DNA of 64,000 nucleotides from Lachnospiraceae bacterium (lineage in GTDB: Bacteria > Bacillota > Clostridia > Lachnospirales > Lachnospiraceae): the NCBI GenBank assembly GCA_017521195.1, contig JAFXGP010000060.1, forward strand, positions 1 through 64,000, given 5' to 3'. Below the pieces are notes generated by a model that searched no databases, was not told where the DNA came from, and saw nothing but the letters and a program-made list of their open reading frames with translations. The position numbers were made by a program, and so were the translations under genes. Below, piece after piece: positions 51,328 to 59,378 of this stretch (the first letter of the stretch is position 1; each line of letters begins with the position of its first letter).

Positions 51328-52317
51328 ATGCAAAAATTATTGCAGGATATTAAAAATCAGGAATATAGTCAGATTTATCTTCTACATGGTGAAGAGTCCT
51401 ACCTGAGAAAGCAGTATCGGGATAAGCTGAAGGCAGCACTGGTGGATGACGGTGATACCATGAATAACCATTATTATGAAGGAAAAGACACCAAGGCGGA
51501 AGAGATTATTGATTTGGCAGAAACCTTACCTTTTTTTGCAAGCCGAAGAGTCATTGTTATAGAGAACTCAGGGTGGTTTCAAAAAGGAGGAGATAAAATG
51601 GCAGAGTATCTGCCCGGTTTACCGGATACTACCTACTTGGTTTTTGTGGAACCCCTAATTGATAAACGTTCCAAATTATATAAAGTGGTAAATAAGCAAG
51701 GACGTATTAGTGAGTTTGTGCATCAGGATGAACAGACTCTGAAGAGATGGGTTCTGGGAATGTTAAAAAAGGAAGGTAAGAATATCACGGCGGCAGACTT
51801 GCAGTTTCTTTTGGAGCGGACAGGAACGGAAATGGCACATATTAAAACCGAGATGGAAAAATTATTGTGCTATACCATGGAAAAATCGGAAATCACAAGG
51901 GAAGATATTGAAGAGGTATGTACAAAACGTGTACAAAACCAGATTTTTGATATGATTAATGCTATTGCAGATCGTAATCAAAAGAGAGCTTTGGATTTAT
52001 ATTATGATTTATTGACTTTAAAAGAACCACCTATGAGAATTTTGGCACTGATAGGACGTCAGTTTAATCTTTTGCTGCAGGTAAAAGAACTTAAGAAAAA
52101 AGGATATTCACAGGTAGTGATTGCGGAAAAAACAGGATTACATGGATTTATTGTTGGAAAATATGAAAAACAAGCAGCTCAGTTTTCCACTGCAAAATTA
52201 AGGGAAGCATTGGAAGCCTGTGTGGAAGCAGATGAAAATGTTAAAACAGGTAAAATGAATGATGTCATGAGTGTAGAAATATTGATTTGTAGGTATAGCA
52301 GCAATGAGAAAAAGTAG
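51328..52317 (+). CDS. holA: DNA polymerase III subunit delta
   Basis: A 329-residue clamp-loader subunit that opens the sliding clamp. The N-terminal segment IYLLHGEESYLRKQYRDKL and the later TYLVFVEPLIDKRSKLYK, FLLERTGTEMAHIKTEMEKL and ILALIGRQFNLLLQVKELKK match the delta family (an AAA+ fold without Walker motifs). Length is normal. SD GAAGGAG. Its place downstream of comEC is a frequent Firmicutes arrangement. Confidence 0.93.
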   Translation: MQKLLQDIKNQEYSQIYLLHGEESYLRKQYRDKLKAALVDDGDTMNNHYYEGKDTKAEEIIDLAETLPFFASRRVIVIENSGWFQKGGDKMAEYLPGLPDTTYLVFVEPLIDKRSKLYKVVNKQGRISEFVHQDEQTLKRWVLGMLKKEGKNITAADLQFLLERTGTEMAHIKTEMEKLLCYTMEKSEITREDIEEVCTKRVQNQIFDMINAIADRNQKRALDLYYDLLTLKEPPMRILALIGRQFNLLLQVKELKKKGYSQVVIAEKTGLHGFIVGKYEKQAAQFSTAKLREALEACVEADENVKTGKMNDVMSVEILICRYSSNEKK

Positions 52318-52329
52318 AAAGGACGAGAG

Positions 52330-52773
52330 ATGAGGATGGAAATATTTGGATTACTGTTTTATGTAATTATTTTTGTTATTTTTGTCAAAGCAAAGAAATC
52401 AGCAGAGTCCGGGAAAAATCATAAGAGAAGTTATAATATTCCCAATATACCTAAGAATGGAAGAACAATAGTTCCCAATGCACCTAAAAATGGAAGAACA
52501 ATAGTCCCTAATGTTCCTGTGAAAAAGGTAGAAAAGAATTTTATGGAACCTCACAGGGAAGAACAGGTTCAGCCAAGAATCAGAAACAATAATCTTTGGG
52601 GTGAAGATGAACATGCTCATCAGAGGATTGTAGCCCTGCGTCTTATGGAAGGAGATGCGGTGCCGTCAGGATACGTAAGAATAAAATGTCCTTATTGTAA
52701 CGCAGATAATCTGGTAACAAAGGATTGCAAGCAGTATCATAGCTGTTATTTTTGCAGAGTACCGATTGATTAA
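52330..52773 (+). CDS. Membrane-anchored zinc-ribbon protein with tandem repeat
   Basis: A 147-residue protein I cannot assign to a family. It has an N-terminal hydrophobic helix (residues 4-20), then a basic linker with two 11-residue repeats PKNGRTIVPNA/V, encoded by a 33-base tandem repeat at 52450-52515. A C-terminal ribbon follows with CPYC and CYFC pairs about 18 residues apart. SD AAAGGA before ATG. It follows holA by 12 bases. Confidence 0.7.
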   Translation: MRMEIFGLLFYVIIFVIFVKAKKSAESGKNHKRSYNIPNIPKNGRTIVPNAPKNGRTIVPNVPVKKVEKNFMEPHREEQVQPRIRNNNLWGEDEHAHQRIVALRLMEGDAVPSGYVRIKCPYCNADNLVTKDCKQYHSCYFCRVPID

Positions 52774-52808
52774 TTACATTAGAATAATTTTTAAAGGAGA
52801 GAATAAAC

Positions 52809-53357
52809 ATGGCAATAGCAGTATTTTTTGCAAACGGATATGAAGAAATTGAAGCCTTAACCGTAGTGGATTTAACAAGAAGAGCAGGAATTGAAACATG
52901 GATGGTATCAATTACGGATGAAAAGGCAGTTACGGGTTCTCATGGAATTACCGTTTCCATGGATAAAACTTTAAAAGAAGTTGATTTTAACGAAGTAGAG
53001 ATGATTGTTCTTCCGGGAGGAATGCCGGGGACTTTGAATCTGGAAGCATGTGATACTTTGATGGAAAAAGTAAAAGAATTCGATGCTAAAGGAAAATATA
53101 TCAGTGCCATTTGCGCAGCACCTACGGTATTCGGCCATTTAGGTCTTTTACAGGGTAAGAAAGCATGTTGTTATCCATCCATGGAAGAGGGTTTGGTAGG
53201 AGCAGAGGTAACTTATGAGTCTACAGCAGTGGCAGACCATATTCTTACCAGCCGTGGTATGGGAACAGCGATTGACTTTGGTTTGCAGATTATTGCAAGA
53301 TTCCAAGGCCAGAAAGCTGCAGATGAAATGGCAGATAAAATCGTATATAAAAAATAA
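52809..53357 (+). CDS. DJ-1/PfpI-family protein
   Basis: A 182-residue cytosolic protein of the DJ-1/ThiJ/YajL class. The nucleophile-elbow cysteine is Cys102 in ISAICAAPTVFG, and the conserved Glu lies in FFANGYEEIEALTVVD. LPGGMPGTLNLEA and the C-terminal SRGMGTAIDFGLQII complete the pattern. Members act in oxidative or carbonyl stress, possibly as deglycases or chaperones. SD AAAGGAG. Confidence 0.92.
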   Translation: MAIAVFFANGYEEIEALTVVDLTRRAGIETWMVSITDEKAVTGSHGITVSMDKTLKEVDFNEVEMIVLPGGMPGTLNLEACDTLMEKVKEFDAKGKYISAICAAPTVFGHLGLLQGKKACCYPSMEEGLVGAEVTYESTAVADHILTSRGMGTAIDFGLQIIARFQGQKAADEMADKIVYKK

Positions 53358-53428
53358 TTTAAATTAAAATTTGTATAAAATTAAAAAGGATAGTAACGAA
53401 TAAAATAAAAACCTTCTACAGATACTCT

Positions 53429-53483
53429 TATTTACATGGGAAACTTGCAATGGCTGTTTTCTTATGAATGTAAAATGTAAATA
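53429..53483 (+). repeat. Inverted repeat before the small CotF-like gene
   Basis: TATTTACAT (53429-53437) and ATGTAAATA (53475-53483) are perfect complements. The right arm touches the SD AGGAGG, so a fold could affect translation. Confidence 0.5.
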
Positions 53484-53496
53484 GGAGGGCGATGGA

Positions 53497-53682
53497 ATGT
53501 CAACATTAACGGAAAAAGAGTTAAGTACAATCAAAGATTTACTTTCCGCAGAGGAGCTTTTGGTTAAAAAATTCAAAATGCTTGCAGAGCATGCCGAGAA
53601 AACAGAAGTAAAGAATCAGATGGAAAGTATTGCGCAAAAACATCAGGGACATTTTAATGAACTTTATCAGAAATTGTCTTAG
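53497..53682 (+). CDS. Small helical protein, CotF-like
   Basis: A 61-residue all-helical protein (starts MSTLTEKELSTIKDLLSAEE) whose pattern AEELLVKKFKMLAEHAE resembles the first helices of CotF/ferritin-like coat proteins. AGGAGG lies eight bases before ATG. The CotF gene follows after 49 bases. It is probably a sporulation gene with CotF. Confidence 0.7.
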   Translation: MSTLTEKELSTIKDLLSAEELLVKKFKMLAEHAEKTEVKNQMESIAQKHQGHFNELYQKLS

Positions 53683-53731
53683 GAGTAAAAAGCAAAGAGC
53701 AGACATTCAGGAAATAGAAGGAGGTTTCAAT

Positions 53732-53995
53732 ATGCCGGGAATTTATACAGAAAAAGAGATTTATGGTGATGCTTTAGCTGCACAGAAAGCATGCACAAGC
53801 CAGTTTAACTTGGCTGCCAATGAATGTACTCACGAAGATGTGAGACAGACAATGATGAAAATTTTAAATCAAGAACATGATATCCAGAAAAGTGTGTTTG
53901 ACAATATGCATGCATCCGGATTTTATCCTACACCTGCAGCAGAAGAAAAGAAAGTGCAGGAAGCAAAACAGAAATTCAGCCAGTGTGCAAAATAA
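53732..53995 (+). CDS. CotF-family spore coat protein
   Basis: An 87-residue helical protein. IYGDALAAQKACTSQFNLAA and ECTHEDVRQTMMKILNQEHD match the CotF domain, and the end PTPAAEEKKVQEAKQKF is typical. AAGGAGG before ATG 53732 is ideal, so I reject an upstream start at 53630. Its presence supports an endospore-forming host. Terminated just downstream. Confidence 0.85.
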   Translation: MPGIYTEKEIYGDALAAQKACTSQFNLAANECTHEDVRQTMMKILNQEHDIQKSVFDNMHASGFYPTPAAEEKKVQEAKQKFSQCAK

Positions 53996-54000
53996 AATGA

Positions 54001-54032
54001 AAGAAAGGTATGGAAACATACCTTTCTTTTTC
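54001..54032 (+). terminator. Terminator of the CotF genes
   Basis: The stem AAGAAAGGTATG/CATACCTTTCTT with a GAAA loop is followed by TTT. It lies 17 bases before the sbcD SD. Confidence 0.85.
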
Positions 54033-54046
54033 CAAGGAGACTAATT

Positions 54047-55183
54047 ATGAAATTTGCCCATATTTCAGATCTTCATCTGGGAAAGAGAATTCATCAGTTT
54101 TCCATGATAGAGGAACAAAAATACGTATTGGAAAAGATAGAGAATATTGTAAAAGAAGAGAAAGTAGATGGTGTTCTGATTGCCGGGGATGTTTATGACA
54201 AAATATATCCAAGTGCAGAGGCTGTAGCTTTGTTTGATCTCTTTTTGGTTCATTTGGCAAAGGAAGAAGTTCAAGTCTTTGTAATCAGCGGAAATCATGA
54301 TTCTCCGGAGAGAATTGCCTTTTTAGGTGAACTTACCAAGAAAGCAGGAGTTCATCTGTCTCAGGTATATGACGGACAGATTGAAGGGATAGAGATGGAA
54401 GATGAATTTGGTAAGATATATATACATTTATTACCTTTCATTAAGCCTGTTCATGTGCGTCATTTTTTCAAGGAAGAGACAATTTTGAATTATACGGATG
54501 CAATGGCAGTGGTTGTAAAAAATATGAAGATTAATACAGAAGAACGGAATGTTTTGGTGGCACATCAGTTTGTAACCGGAGCATCACGCAGTGATTCGGA
54601 AGAGATTTCCGTGGGTGGACTGGATAATGTGGAAGTTGATGTGTTTGGTGATTTTGATTATGTAGCCCTGGGGCATATTCACAGAGCTCAGAATATGGGA
54701 AGCAGAAAGGTACGATACAGTGGAACACCTTTGAAATATTCTTTTTCCGAATGGCAGGATGAAAAGACGGTTACGATTGTAGAGTTAAAAGAAAAAAACA
54801 ATGTTGAAATTAAAGAAATACCATTAACACCACAGCATGATATGGTAAAAATCAGGGGAATGTTTATGGAGGTAATGAATCCTTTAAACTTCCATGGAAT
54901 GGATGTTAACAGTTATCTGCATATTACATTGTTGGATGAAATGGATGTACCGCAAGCTTTTCACAGATTGGCAGCCGTATATCCTAATCTGATGCAGATG
55001 GAATATGACAATCTTAGAACCAGAGAAAGAAGAGAAGTACAAGTCAGGAAGGAAGTTGCTAAAATTTCACCACAGGATATTTTTGCAGGCTTGTATGAAA
55101 CTATGAATAATCAGCCTTTAAGTGAGGTGCAAAGAGAATATTTATTAGAAAAAATAGATAAAATCTGGAAAGGGGAAGTGTAG
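54047..55183 (+). CDS. sbcD: Exonuclease SbcCD subunit D
   Basis: A 378-residue Mre11-type metallophosphoesterase. Metal-site motifs are FAHISDLHLGKR, IAGDVYD, SGNHDSPER and VAHQ...DYVALGHIHRAQ. With SbcC it cuts DNA hairpins and processes ends. AAGGAG precedes ATG. The sbcC start codon follows the sbcD stop directly, so both are coupled. Confidence 0.95.
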   Translation: MKFAHISDLHLGKRIHQFSMIEEQKYVLEKIENIVKEEKVDGVLIAGDVYDKIYPSAEAVALFDLFLVHLAKEEVQVFVISGNHDSPERIAFLGELTKKAGVHLSQVYDGQIEGIEMEDEFGKIYIHLLPFIKPVHVRHFFKEETILNYTDAMAVVVKNMKINTEERNVLVAHQFVTGASRSDSEEISVGGLDNVEVDVFGDFDYVALGHIHRAQNMGSRKVRYSGTPLKYSFSEWQDEKTVTIVELKEKNNVEIKEIPLTPQHDMVKIRGMFMEVMNPLNFHGMDVNSYLHITLLDEMDVPQAFHRLAAVYPNLMQMEYDNLRTRERREVQVRKEVAKISPQDIFAGLYETMNNQPLSEVQREYLLEKIDKIWKGEV

Positions 55184-58006
55184 ATGAGACCAATAAAATT
55201 AATCATGTCTGCATTTGGTCCTTATGCAGATGAAATTACTTTGAATTTTGATGAATTGGGAGAAAATGGTCTGTACCTGATTTGTGGTGACACGGGAGCG
55301 GGAAAGACTACTATTTTTGATGCCATAACATATGCTCTTTACGGAGAAGCCAGTGGGGATAACAGAAAATCCGAAATGTTTCGCAGTAAATATGCCAAAA
55401 ATAATGTGCAGACTTTTGTGTATTTAAAATTCAGGTGTAAAGATAAGGAGTATGAAGTGCACCGTATTCCCAGGTATGAACGTCAAAAAGAACGTGGTGA
55501 AGGAATGACCCGACAGGCAGAGAGTGCAGAATTGGTTTGTCCCAATGGAATTATTGTAACCAAGACTACAGAAGTTACCAAAAAAATCATTGAAATTCTG
55601 GGAGTGGACCGTCAGCAGTTTACTCAGATTGCTATGATAGCCCAAGGAGATTTTTTAAAATTGCTTTTGGCATCCACGGAAGAGAGAATGAAAATTTTTC
55701 GACAGATTTTTAATACGGAAAAATACGAACTTTTGCAGAGACAGATTAATGAAGATTTCAGACGGTTATGGAATGAATGTGAAGATTTAAGAAAAAGCAT
55801 TTTGCAGTATGCTTTAGGGACAGAATGTTGTCCGGAAAATGATTTGTATGAAGCCTGGTTAAAGGGGATAGAAGGGAAAGAGATTTCCGAAGAATTAATC
55901 AAGATACTGGATAAATTGTGTGAGGAAGATAAACAGCAGAAAGAAAGTCTGCGGGAAAAAATGAATTCTCTGGATGAAGAATTACAAGACAGAGCGGCCA
56001 GAATCAGTGAAATTAAGACTGCAGTAGATATTCAGAAAGAACTGGAACAAAAAGAAAAACTGTTTTGGGCTAATGAAGAAGCTTTAAGAATTAGTCTTAT
56101 GAAAAAACAGGAGACTGAAAAACAAGAACCTATTATCCGGGAATTGACGGAAAAAATGGTGATTATGCAGGAAAAAATTCCTATGTATGATAAACAGGAG
56201 AACTTATCCTGTCAGATAGAGGAAGCTGTTAAAGAGATTCAAAAACTGGCAGGAAAAATAGTTTCTAATAAGAATAGTTATGAACTGTTGTCGTCAGAAC
56301 TGCAAAGGGATAAGACAGAAATTGATACTCTCTATGAAAAGGAGTTGAAATTTGAACAATCGAAAATAAGAGGGCAGGAGTTGGACGGAAAATACCAACA
56401 GTTGTCACAGTTACAAAAAGAGTTAAAACAACTGAAAAAGATAAAAGAGGATTATGAAAATGCAGTTTCTGAGTATCAGCAGATACAAAAGAAAGTGTAC
56501 GGGATGCGAGCTGATTTTCAGCAGTTAGAACAGGAATTTATGGATGGACAGGCGGGAATTTTGTCCGGTCTGTTAAGGGAAAACAATCCATGCCCTGTAT
56601 GTGGTTCCATTAATCATCCGAAACCGGCAGTGCCGTCTCCAAATGCACCTACAAGAGAAGAATGGCAGACTGCAAAGACCGTTTTGGAGAAGAAGGAGCT
56701 TGGATTACAGGAAAAGAATTCTATTGCAGCAGTTTTGAGAGGCCAGGCAGAGGAAAAACAACAACAGATAAACAAAGCATTGGAGACATATTATGGAAAA
56801 TCCGGGGAAAAAACGGCTACGGATATTGCTTTGGATATGAATGTGCTGGAATTGGAAAAACAGGAAAACCTGACTTATCAAAAAGCATATCAGCAGCAGA
56901 TTGAGAGTTTGAAAAAGAAAAAAGAAAGTATTCCGGAACAGGAAAATAAATTGCAGGAAATTCTGGAAGCTGTAAATGTATCGGAAAGGGAAAAGACCGC
57001 AAAAGAAGCATCTTTGAAGGAATTGGAAAAGCAAAACGAAGAGCTGAAAATGACATTGGAATTTCCTGATAAGGATGCATTGAAAACAGAAATAGACAGA
57101 ATCATTCAGCAAAAATCAAGATTGCAAAGCAAAACAGATAAGGCAAAACAGGACTATCAGGATGTGTTACAGGCGAAAGCATCCTTAGAGGGAGAAATGA
57201 CTGCCTTAAAGGCACGGCTTGCCCATAGTAAACCGGGAGATTTGCGACAGGAACAGGATAAGGCAGAACTTTTGCAAAAAGAAAAAATAGATTTGCAAAG
57301 ACAACATGAACAGATAAGTAACCGGGTGGAAAAGAACCATAGTGCTTTAAAGTATATCCGTGAGAAGAATCGGTTGCTGCAGGAAAAACAGATAGAATAT
57401 GGCTGGATGAAAGCATTAAATGATACTGCCAACGGAAGACATAACGAAAAAGGTAAGGTTATGCTGGAGACTTATGTACAAATGGCATATTTTGAACGTA
57501 TTCTGGATTATGCAAATCTCCGGCTGGAGACTATGACCGGTGGGCAGTATACTTTAATCAGAAAAAAAGATGCGGAAAACAATAGAAGTCAAAGCGGACT
57601 GGACTTAGAAGTGATTGACCATTATAATGGTTCCATCCGCCATGTGAAAACTTTATCCGGAGGCGAGTCTTTTAAAGCCAGTTTGTGTCTTGCCTTAGGT
57701 ATGGCTGATGAAATTCAGGCGACTGCCGGAGGCGTACGTTTGGACACCATGTTTGTGGATGAAGGATTTGGTTCTTTGGACGAAGAATCTTTGGCTCAGG
57801 CTTTGCAGGTGTTATCTTCCTTGAGTGGAGAAAATACAGGTTTGCAGACGGATTCGGGGGATGGCAATAATGAAACAGCAGGGAGAAAACGTCTGGTGGG
57901 AATCATTTCCCATGTGGATGAATTGAAACTGAAAATACCGCAACAAATTCAGGTAACCAAAACCAGAACCGGATTCAGTAAAGCGCGGATAGTGAGTTTG
58001 TTATAA
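55184..58006 (+). CDS. sbcC: Exonuclease SbcCD subunit C
   Basis: A 940-residue Rad50-type ATPase. The Walker A loop is CGDTGAGKTTIFDAI near residue 35. Long coiled coils are interrupted by the zinc hook NPCPVCGSINHP near residue 470. The C-terminal half has the signature LSGGESFKASLCLALG and Walker B MFVDEGFGSLDEE, and ends with ISHVDELK. It partners with SbcD in nicking DNA hairpins and cleaning replication forks. A short insertion rich in Gly/Asn (TGLQTDSGDGNNETAG) precedes the final strand. Confidence 0.95.
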   Translation: MRPIKLIMSAFGPYADEITLNFDELGENGLYLICGDTGAGKTTIFDAITYALYGEASGDNRKSEMFRSKYAKNNVQTFVYLKFRCKDKEYEVHRIPRYERQKERGEGMTRQAESAELVCPNGIIVTKTTEVTKKIIEILGVDRQQFTQIAMIAQGDFLKLLLASTEERMKIFRQIFNTEKYELLQRQINEDFRRLWNECEDLRKSILQYALGTECCPENDLYEAWLKGIEGKEISEELIKILDKLCEEDKQQKESLREKMNSLDEELQDRAARISEIKTAVDIQKELEQKEKLFWANEEALRISLMKKQETEKQEPIIRELTEKMVIMQEKIPMYDKQENLSCQIEEAVKEIQKLAGKIVSNKNSYELLSSELQRDKTEIDTLYEKELKFEQSKIRGQELDGKYQQLSQLQKELKQLKKIKEDYENAVSEYQQIQKKVYGMRADFQQLEQEFMDGQAGILSGLLRENNPCPVCGSINHPKPAVPSPNAPTREEWQTAKTVLEKKELGLQEKNSIAAVLRGQAEEKQQQINKALETYYGKSGEKTATDIALDMNVLELEKQENLTYQKAYQQQIESLKKKKESIPEQENKLQEILEAVNVSEREKTAKEASLKELEKQNEELKMTLEFPDKDALKTEIDRIIQQKSRLQSKTDKAKQDYQDVLQAKASLEGEMTALKARLAHSKPGDLRQEQDKAELLQKEKIDLQRQHEQISNRVEKNHSALKYIREKNRLLQEKQIEYGWMKALNDTANGRHNEKGKVMLETYVQMAYFERILDYANLRLETMTGGQYTLIRKKDAENNRSQSGLDLEVIDHYNGSIRHVKTLSGGESFKASLCLALGMADEIQATAGGVRLDTMFVDEGFGSLDEESLAQALQVLSSLSGENTGLQTDSGDGNNETAGRKRLVGIISHVDELKLKIPQQIQVTKTRTGFSKARIVSLL

Positions 58007-58084
58007 TATGGAAGTTTGCGGTATAATTAACATAAATTTTTGTTGATTTTTTAAAATATTAATGTAAGAAAGTATTGAAGATAG

Positions 58085-59146
58085 ATGAAAAATAAAATTA
58101 TTCTTTTGATATGTGTAATGATGCTCTTTCTCACCGGTTGTAGTGAGAAAAGAACGAAAATAGTTCTTCACACAGGTTTTGCCAAAGATGAAGTATTCCG
58201 TATAGAAGAAATGAGCTGTTCTCTGCCGGAGATGATGGTGTATTTGACCACTACACAATCCAGATATGAAAAGGTATATGGAGAACGTATTTGGGATACT
58301 AATCTGGAGGGAATAACACTGGAAGAAAATATGAAAGACATGGTGTTGGCACAGCTTTCCCAGATTAAAGCCATGAATCTGTTGGCAATTCAGGAGCAGG
58401 TGGAATTAAATTCAGAGGAAAAAGGTAAAGTGAAAGAGGCTGCAGAAGCTTTTTATGAGACCCTAAGTAAAGAGGAACGGAAGGTTCTTGGCGTAGATAA
58501 AGATTTGATTGAACGCCTTTATAGAGAGTATGCTGTTGCTAATAAAGTGTATTATCATATTATCAAGGATGTGAATCCGGAAGTAAGTGATGACGAAGCA
58601 AGAACTATTACCGTAGATCATATTTTGATTAAAACTTATTCTTTGGATGAAAATAATCAAAAAGTAGAATATGACAGTGAGAAAAAACATGAAGCCTTTT
58701 TGCGGGCTCAAGAGGTTTTAGCCAAAGCACAAAGCGGAGTTAGTTTTGATTCTTTGATTGCAACTTACAACGAGGATGATCAGAGTCAGTATTCCTTCCG
58801 AAAAGGTGAGATGAACATTGGGTTCGAAACCACGGCCTTTAACCTTGGGAAAGGTGAAATCAGTGATATAGTGGAAACAGAATATGGCTATCACATTATT
58901 AAATGCATCACTACTTTTAACAGAGAAGAAACAGATGCCAACAAGATTGTTATAGTAGAGAAAAAAAGAGAAGAGATTTTTGGAGAAAGGTACACACAGT
59001 TTGCATCAAAGCTGACAAAAGCAGTAAATGAAGAATTGTGGGAAAAGATTACTTTGGTAAAAGATGTGGAAATAGATACTTCAGAATTTTTTGAAATTTA
59101 CCGGGAATACTTGCAGGATGCATTTAGTATAGAATGGGAATATTAA
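58085..59146 (+). CDS. PrsA-like peptidyl-prolyl isomerase lipoprotein
   Basis: A 353-residue lipoprotein with lipobox LTGC (Cys19). A helical chaperone-like region comes first, then a parvulin domain at about 175-280: ITVDHILIKTY, ALAKAQSG-type LAKAQSGVSFDSLIATYNED and EYGYHIIKC. It probably helps secreted proteins fold outside the membrane. The spacing to sbcC (78 bases, AT-rich) allows its own promoter. No clear terminator follows it before the htpG control region. Confidence 0.88.
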   Translation: MKNKIILLICVMMLFLTGCSEKRTKIVLHTGFAKDEVFRIEEMSCSLPEMMVYLTTTQSRYEKVYGERIWDTNLEGITLEENMKDMVLAQLSQIKAMNLLAIQEQVELNSEEKGKVKEAAEAFYETLSKEERKVLGVDKDLIERLYREYAVANKVYYHIIKDVNPEVSDDEARTITVDHILIKTYSLDENNQKVEYDSEKKHEAFLRAQEVLAKAQSGVSFDSLIATYNEDDQSQYSFRKGEMNIGFETTAFNLGKGEISDIVETEYGYHIIKCITTFNREETDANKIVIVEKKREEIFGERYTQFASKLTKAVNEELWEKITLVKDVEIDTSEFFEIYREYLQDAFSIEWEY

Positions 59147-59231
59147 AGAGGTGTTTTATCTACTGAAAATTGGTTTTAGAAAAATTTAAGAATTATAAAA
59201 CCCTGATATTATAAGGGATTGAAGAAAATTA

Positions 59232-59258
59232 TTAGCACTCGAATTAAACGAGTGCTAA
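59232..59258 (+). promoter_or_regulatory. CIRCE element (HrcA operator) of htpG
   Basis: TTAGCACTC-N9-GAGTGCTAA, an exact match to the CIRCE consensus. It lies upstream of a promoter that reads into htpG. Confidence 0.93.
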
Positions 59259-59265
59259 TTTTGTA

Positions 59266-59294
59266 TTGACTTTTAACAATAGGGGGACTACAAT
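59266..59294 (+). promoter_or_regulatory. htpG promoter
   Basis: TTGACT (59266-59271), a 17-base spacer, TACAAT (59289-59294). The leader is about 78 bases. The CIRCE element ends seven bases before the -35. Confidence 0.75.
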
Positions 59295-59378
59295 GTTTTT
59301 CAGATGCAAAATGCATAGTCAGAATTCTTGTAGAAACACAGGAAAAGAAAAAAGAAATGACGAAAGGAACAAAAAACG

